A stretch of DNA of 64,000 nucleotides from Pseudomonas sp. B20(2017) (GCF_002113125.1 NZ_NEJP01000001.1:545581-609580); one strand, 5' to 3'; shown: positions 43,603 through 52,490, counted from the first letter of the stretch. Notes: a model not told the origin generated them from the sequence alone. Program-made: numbers and translations.

Positions 43603-45099
43603 TCAGGCGACGTCGTCGTACTGCAGACGGAACTGGTTGAGCAGTGCGAACACGCGCAGACCGTTGATGTAATCCGGCGGGAACAGCACGTTCACGCGGC
43701 TCGGGTCCTGCACGTCGCGCTCGACGATCAGGTGCTCGGCGAACAGCTCGGCGTTTTCCACGTGGCCTTCGAGTTCGAGCTTGGCGTACTGGGCGATCAG
43801 TTCACCGCGAATGGTCGCCGGGGTGACGATCGGCTGGCCGGCGCCGAAACGGGTGCCGTCGGAAGCCAGCTTGTGGCGACCGTATTTGCTGGTGATCACG
43901 CTTTGCAGACGACGCACGATGAACGCCGACTGGTGCATGGTTTCGCTGTCCAGGTACGAGTTGTCAGCCTGGCCGTAAGCGTTCTTCTGGTAGGTGGTGA
44001 TCGAGCGCTGGATGCGCACGTAGCCGCCTTCGTAGTACGCGGTGGCGATGCCGTAGTTGAGCAGCGACTGACGCTCGGTCAGGGTGAAGCGCTCGCTCGC
44101 CGGGGCCGGATCGACGCCTGGCAGGCTGCCGCTCTGGGTCGGACGGCTGGCGTCGGCGGAGATAAACACCGAAGTGCGGGCAGCCAGTGCAGCGGCTTGT
44201 ACCCACACCGGTTGTGGAACGCCCGGTTCCAGCGCCTGAATGGTCATGTGCTGGTCGTTGCGTGCCTGACCGGCTGCCACCAGAGTGCCGACGGTGCCGC
44301 GCTTGGCGCTGTAGACGTGACCGAACAGTTGCTTGGCCCACGACCAGCGACCGGTGCTGTCGTCCATCACCGCTTGCCAGGTGTTGAGGGTGGCCAGGTC
44401 GGACCATGGCAGCGCGATGAATTCGAACGGCTCGTCGCCCAGTGCGGCAACCGCTTCAACCTGGTCAGGCACACCGACGCCGCCGGTCATGGCGGTGATC
44501 GCGGTGGTCAGACCGGCCGGGGTTTCTTCGCCGTTGCTCTTGCCCAGGCGATTGAATTGCAGGCTGATGTCGTTGCCGCTCTCGCCGGTCCATTTGGCGT
44601 TCAGAGTGACGACGCCTTCAGCGGCCGCAGCGCTCACCGGCAGATCGGCGGTGGCGTTGATTTTCTGTGCCAGGGCGGTAGCCGCCTGAGCAGCGGTAGC
44701 ACCGTTGACCACGGTGGCCTGGACGCGGACGCCGCCGACATACAGGTTGAGCACGCCAGCCTGAGTCGCAGTGCCGGTCAGGGTCAGCACGCCTTTGGCG
44801 ATGGCGCCGGTGGCGTTGTGCAGCGGCAGGCACCAGATCTCACCGATCGGGTCGGCCTTGCGGAAGGTCTCGTACATCGAGGCGAGCATCGAGCCCTGGC
44901 CGCCAATGCTCTTGGCCAGCGCCACGCTGGAGACCAGCACCAGTTTGCCGACTTCGCTCGGGGCGATGTTGTCGTTGACCTGCGCCACGATCAGGCGGCG
45001 CATGGACGAGGACGCGCTATTGGCGGCCGAGTTGTCCATTTCGGCATAGAACAGCGGTACACGAATGTCCGCAGGGATGTTGCTGAATCCGATCGCCAT
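43603..45099 (-). CDS. Contractile tail sheath protein, Mu gp39 (L) family
   Basis: This 498-residue protein starts MAIGFSNIPADIRVPLFYAEMDNSAAN. It has the repeating beta-rich middle and the C-terminal core (TPATIRGELIAQYAKLELEGHVENAELFAEHLIVERD) that interlocks neighbouring sheath subunits. It is larger than and unlike the P2-type sheath at 51113-52279, so the locus encodes two different contractile sheaths. The ATG at 45099 is at the family N-terminus, one base overlapping the DUF2635 stop. Confidence 0.95.
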   Translation of the reverse strand: MAIGFSNIPADIRVPLFYAEMDNSAANSASSSMRRLIVAQVNDNIAPSEVGKLVLVSSVALAKSIGGQGSMLASMYETFRKADPIGEIWCLPLHNATGAIAKGVLTLTGTATQAGVLNLYVGGVRVQATVVNGATAAQAATALAQKINATADLPVSAAAAEGVVTLNAKWTGESGNDISLQFNRLGKSNGEETPAGLTTAITAMTGGVGVPDQVEAVAALGDEPFEFIALPWSDLATLNTWQAVMDDSTGRWSWAKQLFGHVYSAKRGTVGTLVAAGQARNDQHMTIQALEPGVPQPVWVQAAALAARTSVFISADASRPTQSGSLPGVDPAPASERFTLTERQSLLNYGIATAYYEGGYVRIQRSITTYQKNAYGQADNSYLDSETMHQSAFIVRRLQSVITSKYGRHKLASDGTRFGAGQPIVTPATIRGELIAQYAKLELEGHVENAELFAEHLIVERDVQDPSRVNVLFPPDYINGLRVFALLNQFRLQYDDVA

Positions 45100-45278
45100 T
45101 ATTTGGCTCCCTTTTGTTTGGCTGTTGCGGTTTTGAGGGTGATATCGCCGTCGGCCAGACGCCGGCGCCACCAGGCGCTGTCCAGCACTTCACGGCCTTC
45201 CAGTGGCAGCAGGTCGCCGGCTTCCGGGTCCGGCACGGCACGGCCGGCGGCCGGCACTACGGTGATGCGGTTGCTCAT
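45099..45278 (-). CDS. DUF2635 protein (Mu gp38 family)
   Basis: This 59-residue protein starts MSNRITVVPAAGRAVPDPEAG, with LLPLEGREVLDSAWWRRRLADGDI in the middle. DUF2635 proteins of this size sit just before the sheath gene in Mu-like phages and their role is unknown. The stop (TAA) overlaps the sheath ATG by one base and the start overlaps the gp37-like gene, so all three are coupled. Confidence 0.85.
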   Translation of the reverse strand: MSNRITVVPAAGRAVPDPEAGDLLPLEGREVLDSAWWRRRLADGDITLKTATAKQKGAK

Positions 45279-45859
45279 GGGGTTACGTCTCCAGAGAAAG
45301 TCATTTCCACGCGCCCGTCAGGGCCCGGGCGTTTCAGGTTGGGATCGGCCGGATCGATCGCATCGACCCGAACGGTGGCCCCGGTAAAGGACGACAAACC
45401 GTCCAGTTCACGTTCGTGCCAGCTCTCCGCAGGCTGACTTGGCAGATTGCGGCCCAGCTGGAACTCGGCAAAAAAGCGCAGCCGGTAGAACGCGCGGCTG
45501 GTGTTGATCGAGACCGTTTCGCCGCCGTCATAAACGATGGCGCTGTAGTTGGAATCGGGTTTGAAACCCACCAGCGCACGCCACAGTTCGGCGCGCAGGT
45601 CGTGCAACAGATCCAGCGCTTTTGTGGCGTCCGTGGCATCGAGTGCCAGGATGATTTCGAAGCGGTCGCGGATCGGTTGGCTGAGGGAGTTCTGTGAAGA
45701 GCTGGCGCTGGCTACGTCCGACAGCGGTAAAACATGGGCCGAGGGCATTGGCAGATTCGGGTCGCCTTGCAACAGCGCCAGGTCGACACCTGTCGCGATA
45801 TGGCCGGCAAGGCTTGGGCATTGCGCACGCAGCTGCGTGAGGATCGGGGAGATCTTCAT
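45275..45859 (-). CDS. Tail terminator/completion protein, Mu gp37 family
   Basis: This 194-residue protein starts MKISPILTQLRAQCPSLAGHIATGVDLALLQGD. It contains SQPIRDRFEIILALDATDATKALDLLHDLRAELWRALVGFKPDSNYSAIVYDGGE, the pattern of gp37-type proteins that cap the tail tube. It is the first gene of the Mu-like module, 63 bases after the last gene of the P2-like module, with no terminator between. An upstream in-frame extension overlaps the gpD gene and is rejected. Confidence 0.85.
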   Translation of the reverse strand: MKISPILTQLRAQCPSLAGHIATGVDLALLQGDPNLPMPSAHVLPLSDVASASSSQNSLSQPIRDRFEIILALDATDATKALDLLHDLRAELWRALVGFKPDSNYSAIVYDGGETVSINTSRAFYRLRFFAEFQLGRNLPSQPAESWHERELDGLSSFTGATVRVDAIDPADPNLKRPGPDGRVEMTFSGDVTP

Positions 45860-45921
45860 GGGGAGCGTTCCAGGATGTGTGAGTGGCCACAGGAATGGGT
45901 GTGGCGGTGAGACCGGGGGGA

Positions 45922-46950
45922 TCAGTCCTTGGCTTTTGCCTCGGGATCCCGGCCGGTCGCTTCGATCAGGCAGCGATAGCTTTCCTCGCGCTTGCCGCTG
46001 GCAGTGACTTTCTCGATCGACCAGCGACCGCGCATGAAGTCCGGCCAGGTATCGTCGAGTACCAGCAGACCTTCGGCTGCCAGCAGGGGATCGCCCGGGC
46101 AGGTGACCTTCAGCTTGTATTTCTCGCGCAGCATCTTGCGCACTTCGGCCTCGCCGATGGCTTTGGCTTCTTCTTCGCTGGCCAGTTTCTGGCGTATGAC
46201 CTTGTAGGGTTCGGAACCGGTGATCACCTCCCGCAGCTTGCCGAGAGCACTGTCCCAAAAGGAGGTTTTGCAACCCTGATTCTGGGTGCGGGCGGTCTCT
46301 TCCAGCGTGGCGCTGATGAAGGCGTGATCGCCCGGCCGGTTGTTGTGGGTCACCGACAGCCTGACGTCCGGTATCACCTGGCCCGACAGATTTTTGAGCT
46401 GCGCCGGTTTCGCCAGTACATAGAGGTCGTTGAACGGTTTGGCCACCGCGTCGTACTTTTTCGCCAGTCGCGTGATGAAACCCATGTCGGTTTCGTTCGA
46501 CTGGTCGACATGAGCGATCCTGATCAGCGCCAGCTCGGGATCCACGCGCGGCGAAAATCCGTGTCTCGAGACCAGTTCGCGAAACAATCCGCCAAGCGTC
46601 GTGGGGCCATGACTGGCCGTGCGCCGTTCCTTGAATCCGGTTTCGTCCTTGCCGCTGAAAGGCGCGGCGGTCGCGACCAGCGTCAGGCGCAGCGGAAACA
46701 GCGTCGGTGTCAGTCGAGTGACCTTGAACTGGCCCTTTTCGACCAGCCCGGATTCCAGATAGCCCACCCGCAGACCGATGGTTCCGCCCAGGGTTGGTAA
46801 GCCTTCAAGGCCTTCCAGGTCGAGCACCAATGTCAGTTGATCGGACTCCATCCCGGCGGCATCGATGTGTTCCCAACTGATCAGTCGCTGGTTCAGCAGG
46901 TCCTTGTTGGCGCCGTAGATTTCGATCGCCGGCGTAAATCCCTGTGCCAT
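45922..46950 (-). CDS. Tail hub protein, P2 gpD family
   Basis: This 342-residue protein has the late-control-D pattern: YGANKDLLNQRLISWEHIDAAGMESDQLTLVLD, THGP-like SHGPTTLGGLFRELVSRHGFSPRVDPELALIRIAHVDQSNETDMGFITRLAKKYDAVAKPFNDLYVLA. In P2 and R-pyocins gpD is the hub joining tube and spike and acts with gpX and gpU. It is the last gene of the P2-like module. Confidence 0.93.
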   Translation of the reverse strand: MAQGFTPAIEIYGANKDLLNQRLISWEHIDAAGMESDQLTLVLDLEGLEGLPTLGGTIGLRVGYLESGLVEKGQFKVTRLTPTLFPLRLTLVATAAPFSGKDETGFKERRTASHGPTTLGGLFRELVSRHGFSPRVDPELALIRIAHVDQSNETDMGFITRLAKKYDAVAKPFNDLYVLAKPAQLKNLSGQVIPDVRLSVTHNNRPGDHAFISATLEETARTQNQGCKTSFWDSALGKLREVITGSEPYKVIRQKLASEEEAKAIGEAEVRKMLREKYKLKVTCPGDPLLAAEGLLVLDDTWPDFMRGRWSIEKVTASGKREESYRCLIEATGRDPEAKAKD

Positions 46951-46959
46951 GCAGCCTCC

Positions 46960-47172
46960 TTAATCCCAGGCCAGAACCGGTTTGATTGCGGCCGGTTTCG
47001 AGTCGAGCTCGGGCAACGTCACCCAGACACCCGCCGGCAGGATCGGGCCGAGCTCGGCCAGGCTCGGGTTGAGCGTCCACAGGGCTTCTTCGGCGCTGTC
47101 ATCGCTGCGACCAGTTTCGCGATACAGCAAAAGATTTACCGAATCACCGGCCACGCTTCGTACCTTACGCAT
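46960..47172 (-). CDS. Tail protein X (P2 gpX family)
   Basis: This 70-residue protein has the LysM-like gpX pattern: SVAGDSVNLLLYRETGRSDDSAEEALWTLNPSLAELGPILPAGVWVTLPEL. It is a small hub component. It overlaps the gpU gene by eight bases and lies nine bases before gpD. Confidence 0.92.
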   Translation of the reverse strand: MRKVRSVAGDSVNLLLYRETGRSDDSAEEALWTLNPSLAELGPILPAGVWVTLPELDSKPAAIKPVLAWD

Positions 47173-47548
47173 TGTTGAACTCCGACAATCCGATGACCCA
47201 CTTGATCACCATCGCGGTGCCGTCATCGATGACCTCGCTCTGGTTTTCGTCGATGCTGTTGATCCGCCACAAACCCCAGTTGCGGCCAATGCCGTCAATC
47301 AACGGCAGCGGCACTCTCAACGCTTGCAGCGCACGCAGCTCATCGAGCCGCTCCATCGCCACGGCGTACATCGAGGTGCCGGAGATGGTCAGGGTTTCAG
47401 GCTTCTGCCCTGTCTGGTGGGATCTGGGTTTGCTGTTGAGGATCTGCAGATCAGTCCAGCCACCCTCGGATTTTCGCGACAGCGTGCTGTACGCAAAATC
47501 CCGGGACAGTCCGAAGATGAAACTGCCCAGTGCCATTTGTTGTTTCAT
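47165..47548 (-). CDS. Tail protein U (P2 gpU family)
   Basis: This 127-residue protein has MALGSFIFGLSRDFAYSTLSRKSEGGW and IDGIGRNWGLWRINSIDENQSEVIDDGTAMVIKWVIGLSEF, the gpU pattern. It is needed to complete the tail baseplate. It overlaps the tape-measure gene by four bases (ATGA). Confidence 0.93.
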   Translation of the reverse strand: MKQQMALGSFIFGLSRDFAYSTLSRKSEGGWTDLQILNSKPRSHQTGQKPETLTISGTSMYAVAMERLDELRALQALRVPLPLIDGIGRNWGLWRINSIDENQSEVIDDGTAMVIKWVIGLSEFNNA

Positions 47549-49743
47549 GTACCGGCTCCGTCAGTCAGGGCGGCGTCGCGGCGCGTCCCGAGTGGGTTAC
47601 CCGTCAGCAGCGGTATGAATTGGCCGTGGAACTGGCCGGACAGCTGTTGCTCGATAATCGATTGAATCTGTTGGGCAGTGTCGGGTGCAGGACAAGAGAC
47701 CTGGATGGTCGGAGCGAAGGAAACCTGCTGGTTCTGCGTCTGTGCACCAGAGAGGTCTTTGGCGACTTCGGCAGGAGGGGCGAGTTTGTCCGGCGCGGTG
47801 GACATGAGCCTCTCACCTAAAAAGCCTCCTCCTTCAGCGCCCAGCCATCCCCCGACCAGTCCACCGATCAGACCGCCAAGTGCAATACCTGGCGCCAACC
47901 CCACACTTCCAATGGAGGCGCCGATCGAGCTACCGGCGACTGCGCCGGCCCAGGCACCACCGGCTTCACCGAGCCCCTTGCTGATCTGCTGTTTGTCACC
48001 GCTGGCAATACCTGCGGCGACAGCCGAAGCACCCATCGCCGCCTTCGCCTGCCAAGGCATCCAGCGCGAGGCCGGCTGCACCGATGCGAGTGCAGGCTCC
48101 AGCCGCGGAACAGCAACCCTTGCAGTCTGTTCGAGTATTTTCAGACCGTTGCCAGCGCTGGCACTACGACTGGCCAGAGCCAGGCCCTGAGTTTCAGCCA
48201 CGGCCGTCGCAGAGGTTGCTGCAGATAAGCCGAGCTTTGAACGACCGGGAAGGTAACTGGCAGCTTTATCAACGATCCATTTGCCTCCCCGGTCTTTCAG
48301 CTCACCGACCACCGCATCGGTCACGGCGTCGAACACCGGTTTGATCCAGGCCGTCGCCGTCAGAACGGCACCCGTGGTTTTCGGGTAGGTTTCGGCCAGA
48401 TCGCTCAGCGTGTCTAACGAATGGCTCTCACCGGTTTTTTCGATATCCGGCGCCAGTGCATTACCTTTGGCGACCGACAAACGTTCCTCACGAGCATTCT
48501 TGATGTTCCACTGCCCCTGCTGAGTTTCGGCAAGTGCCAGTGCGGACTGCCTCACCGAGCTTTTATCACCCAGCTTCGATGTCGCGTATCGGCTTTTGTC
48601 GCTGACCAGGTAAAAGGCTTCGTTCACCTTGCCGAGGTCCTGAGACAGCGACAACGCGGTGTCTCCACTGTCCGCGAACAATGTCCGGGCCAATGTCGAG
48701 CGCTGCTCCACCGGTCTGGTATTCAAGGCCGCAAGCACCGACAGAACAGCGCCTTGGGCATTCTGTTTGTCAGGATCACGCGTGGCTTCAGCCAATGTCT
48801 TGGGATCCAGGCCCAGTTGCTTCCAGGCACCTTTCTCGGCCATGGAGGCTTGATCGCCCTTGCCCAGTGCATCGGAAATGTTCTTCAACGCATTGCCGGC
48901 ATCGTCTTTTTTCGCGCCGCTGTTCAGCAGCGCTGCCGTCAATGCCGCGGCCTGCTCAGGCTGCAAGCCTGCGCTGATTGCCGCCTCGCCCGATTGCTGC
49001 AGAACAGAACCAATATCAGCCGCCTGGACATCTCCGGGCATTTTGCCGAGATGATTGGCCGCATCCGCCAGATCAAGGGCTTGATTGCGCGAGAGCTTCA
49101 TCGAAGTGCGCCAGACCTTCAACATTTCACCGGCTTCCAGCCCGGTAACTTTGAATGCCGATGCAGTAATGGCCGCATCGCTGGCAAAAGTGAGCAATTC
49201 GCGTTTCTTGCCCTCGGCGTTTACCGCTTCGCTGCCGATTCCCGCCTTGGCCGCCAGCGTTTCAATCCTGACCAGCTCGACCCCGGTAGTGCCTCCGGCA
49301 GCCACCAGGGTGGCACTGGCCATTTTCAGGCTAGTGAGGGCCATGTCTTTCCCGTCATCGCGGGAGAGCTGCGCCACATTCGCAAGCGTGGCCGCCGCCG
49401 AATCCATGGCCATCGCGGCCTTACGCGTCTCGGGAGGCTCAGCCCCCGCGGAGGATTTTTCCGGCGTTTTCTGCCCTCCGCCAGACTCACTCTTCGCTCC
49501 GGCACTGGCTGCCTGCGGCAACGCACGCAAGGCGGTCAGGGTCACGCTCAATGCATCGATTGCCGTCGTCAGCAGCACGATTTTTCCACTGACTGTCAGC
49601 AGGACCTGGCGCAAGCTGTTGGTCTGCTCCACCGCAAGTTGCCCGACACCTGCGTTCAGCGCGGCAGTGCTCAGGGAGACACTGCCAAATCCTGCGCCGG
49701 CGCTTTCACCGACATTCATGAGCACAAACTTGCTCTCTGCCAT
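47545..49743 (-). CDS. Tape measure protein of the P2-like module (gpT type)
   Basis: This 732-residue protein has an N-terminal part of coiled-coil character, a central TP901-type region with GVELVRIETLAAKAGIGSEAVNAEGKKRELLTFASDAAI and NALKNISDALGKGDQASMAEKGAWKQLGLDPKTLAEATRD, and Gly/Ala-rich hydrophobic segments at about 620-665 (VAGSSIGASIGSVGLAPGIALGGLIGGLVGGWLGAE shortened here). The last could act on the inner membrane. It is 100 residues longer than the Mu-like tape and shares no repeats with it, so the two tails may differ in length. Confidence 0.92.
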   Translation of the reverse strand: MAESKFVLMNVGESAGAGFGSVSLSTAALNAGVGQLAVEQTNSLRQVLLTVSGKIVLLTTAIDALSVTLTALRALPQAASAGAKSESGGGQKTPEKSSAGAEPPETRKAAMAMDSAAATLANVAQLSRDDGKDMALTSLKMASATLVAAGGTTGVELVRIETLAAKAGIGSEAVNAEGKKRELLTFASDAAITASAFKVTGLEAGEMLKVWRTSMKLSRNQALDLADAANHLGKMPGDVQAADIGSVLQQSGEAAISAGLQPEQAAALTAALLNSGAKKDDAGNALKNISDALGKGDQASMAEKGAWKQLGLDPKTLAEATRDPDKQNAQGAVLSVLAALNTRPVEQRSTLARTLFADSGDTALSLSQDLGKVNEAFYLVSDKSRYATSKLGDKSSVRQSALALAETQQGQWNIKNAREERLSVAKGNALAPDIEKTGESHSLDTLSDLAETYPKTTGAVLTATAWIKPVFDAVTDAVVGELKDRGGKWIVDKAASYLPGRSKLGLSAATSATAVAETQGLALASRSASAGNGLKILEQTARVAVPRLEPALASVQPASRWMPWQAKAAMGASAVAAGIASGDKQQISKGLGEAGGAWAGAVAGSSIGASIGSVGLAPGIALGGLIGGLVGGWLGAEGGGFLGERLMSTAPDKLAPPAEVAKDLSGAQTQNQQVSFAPTIQVSCPAPDTAQQIQSIIEQQLSGQFHGQFIPLLTGNPLGTRRDAALTDGAGT

Positions 49744-49749
49744 GCCGCT

Positions 49750-50453
49750 CTACTCCTGTTTCACGCCAAGGCGAGTGATCGCTATGTCGTAGCGGCGCAA
49801 CGCCTTTTCGGCGTCCCACTCCAGAATCTCCGCCTCACTTACCGGGTAAATGAGCGGCACGATATCGAGGATTACTTCGATGTCGCGTTCTGAAAGAAGG
49901 CCGCCGGCTGGTTTAAAAAATCGTCGATGCGCACCTGCAATTGCGTCCAGTCAGGGACGCTCATAAGTGCAAGATCGGGGATCATCAGGCCGGTGCAATG
50001 AGCGGTGATGAACTCGGCGCGTTCCTTGGCCGTTTTCAGTTTCTTCATCACTTTGGTGGCCCGCAGCGCCGGCATTTCCAGGCTCAGCGAAGTCACGGTG
50101 CGGCCGGTGACGGCGAGCGGCAACAGCAGTTGCACCTGATCGGGATCGTCGGATTTTTCCGCGTCTTCGATCTGGTCGAGAAAGTACGACGCCGGACGGG
50201 TCGAGAACTCGTGCACGTATTGCGCGATGGTCACGTAGTCCGGACGCTTGAGCTGGTCGAGTTCCTTGACCGACAAGCCGGTGGCCAGCAGCGCCAGTTC
50301 GAAGAACTGGTCGTCCTCATCGTCGCCGGCGCGTTCCAGCGCTTCTTTCTGGGCGGCGTAGAACAGTGGCTTGAGCTGGATCGATTCGATCTGCGAGCCG
50401 TCGTCACCGGTGATCGGCGACAACAGGTCATGCTTGGGTGGCATCCACGACAT
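49750..50453 (-). CDS. Tail assembly chaperone, -1 frameshift product (P2 gpE+E' type)
   Basis: In the 193-residue chaperone gene, codons 179-181 read TTT TTA AAC after GAT, giving two overlapping in-phase slippery heptamers: T TTT TTA (49920-49914, minus) and T TTA AAC. A -1 slip enters a 54-codon frame starting KPAGGLLSERDIEVILD and ending ITRLGVKQE at a TAG (49752-49750), just before the tape-measure ATG. The segment EILEWDAEKALRRYDIA matches P2 E' extensions. The predicted fusion is 234 residues. P2 makes gpE+E' by the same mechanism. Confidence 0.8.
49872..50453 (-). CDS. Tail assembly chaperone (P2 gpE-like, unshifted product)
   Basis: This 193-residue protein starts MSWMPPKHDLLSPITGDDGSQIESIQLKPLFYAAQ and has LALLATGLSVKELDQLKRPDYVTIAQYVHEFS, a pattern seen in R-tailocin chaperones. 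It is larger than P2 gpE (about 90 residues). It probably coats the tape measure before tube assembly. It is separated from the tube gene by a REPIN. Confidence 0.87.
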   Translation of the reverse strand: MSWMPPKHDLLSPITGDDGSQIESIQLKPLFYAAQKEALERAGDDEDDQFFELALLATGLSVKELDQLKRPDYVTIAQYVHEFSTRPASYFLDQIEDAEKSDDPDQVQLLLPLAVTGRTVTSLSLEMPALRATKVMKKLKTAKERAEFITAHCTGLMIPDLALMSVPDWTQLQVRIDDFLNQPAAFFQNATSK

Positions 50454-50486
50454 GAAAGGAATTCCTTGGTGATTCGTTTAGATCCT

Positions 50487-50578
50487 CTGTGGGAGCGAGC
50501 TTGCTCGCGAAGGCGTCGGGTCCGTCAACATCAATGTTGAACATTAGATCGCTTTCGCGAGCGAGCTCGCTCCCACAG
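50487..50578. repeat. REPIN inside the tailocin operon
   Basis: CTGTGGGAGCGAGCTTGCTCGCGAAGGCG at the left and CGCTTTCGCGAGCGAGCTCGCTCCCACAG at the right (one base differs from the other REPs) enclose a loop of about 35 bases. It fills the gap between tube and chaperone genes. The long transcript hairpin could slow RNA decay of the upstream sheath and tube part. Confidence 0.92.
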
Positions 50579-50606
50579 GAGTTTGGTGATTGCCTTTAGT
50601 CGAGGC

Positions 50607-51113
50607 TTACGGCATCAGCACCGCGCGACGGGCATCACCGAGGATGTCGACGCCGTTGAGGACGAACTTCTGGGTGCGCACGTCGATGTCGATCACCGGC
50701 ACGCCGTTTTCCAGGCGGTTGTAGGTACGGCAGGAGAGTTCCAGGTTGGTCTTGGGTTTTTCACCCATCTTCACCGCGGTTTCCTCCAGGGATTTCAGCT
50801 TGCCGCCGACGGTGTGGTAGGTGAACCAGGTGTTGCCGTCCTGATCCTGACCGCCTTCACGCACGTTCAGCAGGATGTCGTCGCCCAGCTTCACACCCAG
50901 TGCGAGCATGACTTCGGTGCCCATGCCTTGCAGGGTCAACTTGGCATTGAGCGCTTTGCCACCCTTGGCCATTTCTTCGACGATGTAACGGCCGCCACGC
51001 ATCTCTTCCACATCGAATTCGATCTTCGGCGGAGTGAATTCCTCAACGGTCGCCGACAACGGCAGACCTTGCAGGGTGGCCGCGATGGCCTGTCTTACGC
51101 GGTTGGTAAACAT
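50607..51113 (-). CDS. Major tail tube protein (P2 gpFII family)
   Basis: This 168-residue protein starts MFTNRVRQAIAATLQGLPLSATVEEFTPPKIEFDVEEMRGGRYIVEEMAKG and has YKLEVSCRTY-like TNLELSCRTYNRLENGVPVIDIDV near the C-terminus, the FII pattern. It forms the inner tube of the R-type particle. Its start overlaps the sheath stop by one base. Confidence 0.95.
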   Translation of the reverse strand: MFTNRVRQAIAATLQGLPLSATVEEFTPPKIEFDVEEMRGGRYIVEEMAKGGKALNAKLTLQGMGTEVMLALGVKLGDDILLNVREGGQDQDGNTWFTYHTVGGKLKSLEETAVKMGEKPKTNLELSCRTYNRLENGVPVIDIDVRTQKFVLNGVDILGDARRAVLMP

Positions 51114-52279
51114 TAGAGAACGTCCTCCAGGAACTGCTCGATGATTTCATCGCGGGCGTTGAGTTGATAAACCATGTGTTCGTTCGGCGCGTAGCGGCCG
51201 TAGTCGATGACCACGTACCAGGTGCCGTTCTTGTACTTCTCGACGCTGTTGAGTTCCGGGTGCAGATACACGCTGCCGCCGGGAATGGTTTCGTCGGCGA
51301 CCAGGGTCTGCAGCCAGTCGTTGATGCGCTTGACTTCCTGATCCATGAACGACTTGGTCAGGTTCTTCGCCATGGCTTTCTGGCCGGCCTTCACAAGCTT
51401 GCGGCTGATGGCGTCTTCCAGACCGACGTAGCTGATGAACTTGCCAGTGATCGAGCGGTTGCCCAGCAGCGAGAAGCCGCCAAGGATGGTACGGGCGTAG
51501 TAGCTGACGCCGTAGCGGTTGAGCAGATCGCCTTCGGTGGAGGTGTCGAGGATGTTGTACTCAACGACCCGCGACACGTCTTCGGCGTAGGTCACCTGGT
51601 TGCCCGGGCTTTCCCATTGCTTGACCTTGGCCAGCGCGGCAATTGCCAGGCTCGATGGCGCGAGGAACACGTTTTTCTTCGCCGCTTTCGAGTACACGGC
51701 GGGCATGTTGTGCACCACCAGGCAACGGTCGAAACCGAGGTCTGCGCCGCCCAGTTCCTGGCTGTACAGCACCTGATCGGCGACCGAGACGTCCTTGCCG
51801 TCCAGCACCACACGGGCCTTGATGCGCTTGCCGAACGAGGCGAACTCGCTGGCCACCGCTTTAGTGCCAGTGAAGCCCGGTGCGCCGATGATGGTCAGGT
51901 CTTCCGGGACGCTGCCCAGTGCCGCCAGACCGAGCTTGCGGCCGGTGGCTGGCTCAACACCGCCGATTACCGCGTTGACGGTATCGGCCGGGGTCGCGCC
52001 CGCCTCGACGATCACCACGTAGACCGGCACCTTGACCACTTTGAGGATCTGGTAAACCGCGTGGTACAGGGTGCCCTCTTCCGAGCCGGTCGGATCGAGC
52101 AGTGCGTGGGTGGTGAAGCTGTTGATGCGAAACGGTGCGTTACGCGGAATCAGCAGATCGGCTTTCGGCGCGGTGCCGACCAGACCGATGACGTTGTCGC
52201 CCAGGCCACCCATGGCCTCGGGGGATTCGGTGGCATTGACGGTAATGCCGTTGTGCTCGAAGTTCAGAACCTCAGCCAT
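51113..52279 (-). CDS. Contractile tail sheath protein (P2 gpFI family)
   Basis: This 388-residue protein has the FI/R-pyocin sheath pattern: NFEHNGITVNATESPEAMGGLGDNVIGLVGTAP at the start. The C-terminal core has IGKFISYVGLEDAISRKLVKAGQKAMAKNLTKSFMDQEVKRINDWLQTL, which holds the contractile lattice together. It is much shorter than the Mu-like sheath. It is preceded by a small gene of 61 codons. Confidence 0.96.
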   Translation of the reverse strand: MAEVLNFEHNGITVNATESPEAMGGLGDNVIGLVGTAPKADLLIPRNAPFRINSFTTHALLDPTGSEEGTLYHAVYQILKVVKVPVYVVIVEAGATPADTVNAVIGGVEPATGRKLGLAALGSVPEDLTIIGAPGFTGTKAVASEFASFGKRIKARVVLDGKDVSVADQVLYSQELGGADLGFDRCLVVHNMPAVYSKAAKKNVFLAPSSLAIAALAKVKQWESPGNQVTYAEDVSRVVEYNILDTSTEGDLLNRYGVSYYARTILGGFSLLGNRSITGKFISYVGLEDAISRKLVKAGQKAMAKNLTKSFMDQEVKRINDWLQTLVADETIPGGSVYLHPELNSVEKYKNGTWYVVIDYGRYAPNEHMVYQLNARDEIIEQFLEDVL

Positions 52280-52281
52280 AG

Positions 52282-52467
52282 TCAGTCAGCCTTCTTGGCA
52301 GCGGCCTTAACGGCCTTGGTGGTAGGTGTTTTCAGCTCCAGTCGACCGGCGCTGTGCAGGGCACTGGCCTCGACATCGAGCAGATCGAGTTCCTGGCCGA
52401 CACTCGACCAGTGCCCACCGCCGGTGGGGAATGGAACGAGCACGGTGTAGGTTTGGCGGGTTGCCAT
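52282..52467 (-). CDS. Small tailocin protein of unknown function, 61 residues
   Basis: The product starts MATRQTYTVLVPFPTGGGHWSSVGQELDLLDVEASALHSAGRLEL and ends in a Lys-rich tail (AVKAAAKKAD). The place just before the sheath gene is the same as that of DUF2635 in the Mu-like module. The short beta-rich layout is also similar, so it may be the functional counterpart (inference). The ATG at 52467 is chosen; an upstream ATG adds five residues. Confidence 0.7.
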   Translation of the reverse strand: MATRQTYTVLVPFPTGGGHWSSVGQELDLLDVEASALHSAGRLELKTPTTKAVKAAAKKAD

Positions 52468-52490
52468 TTTTCGTTTCTCCATAAACGGGA

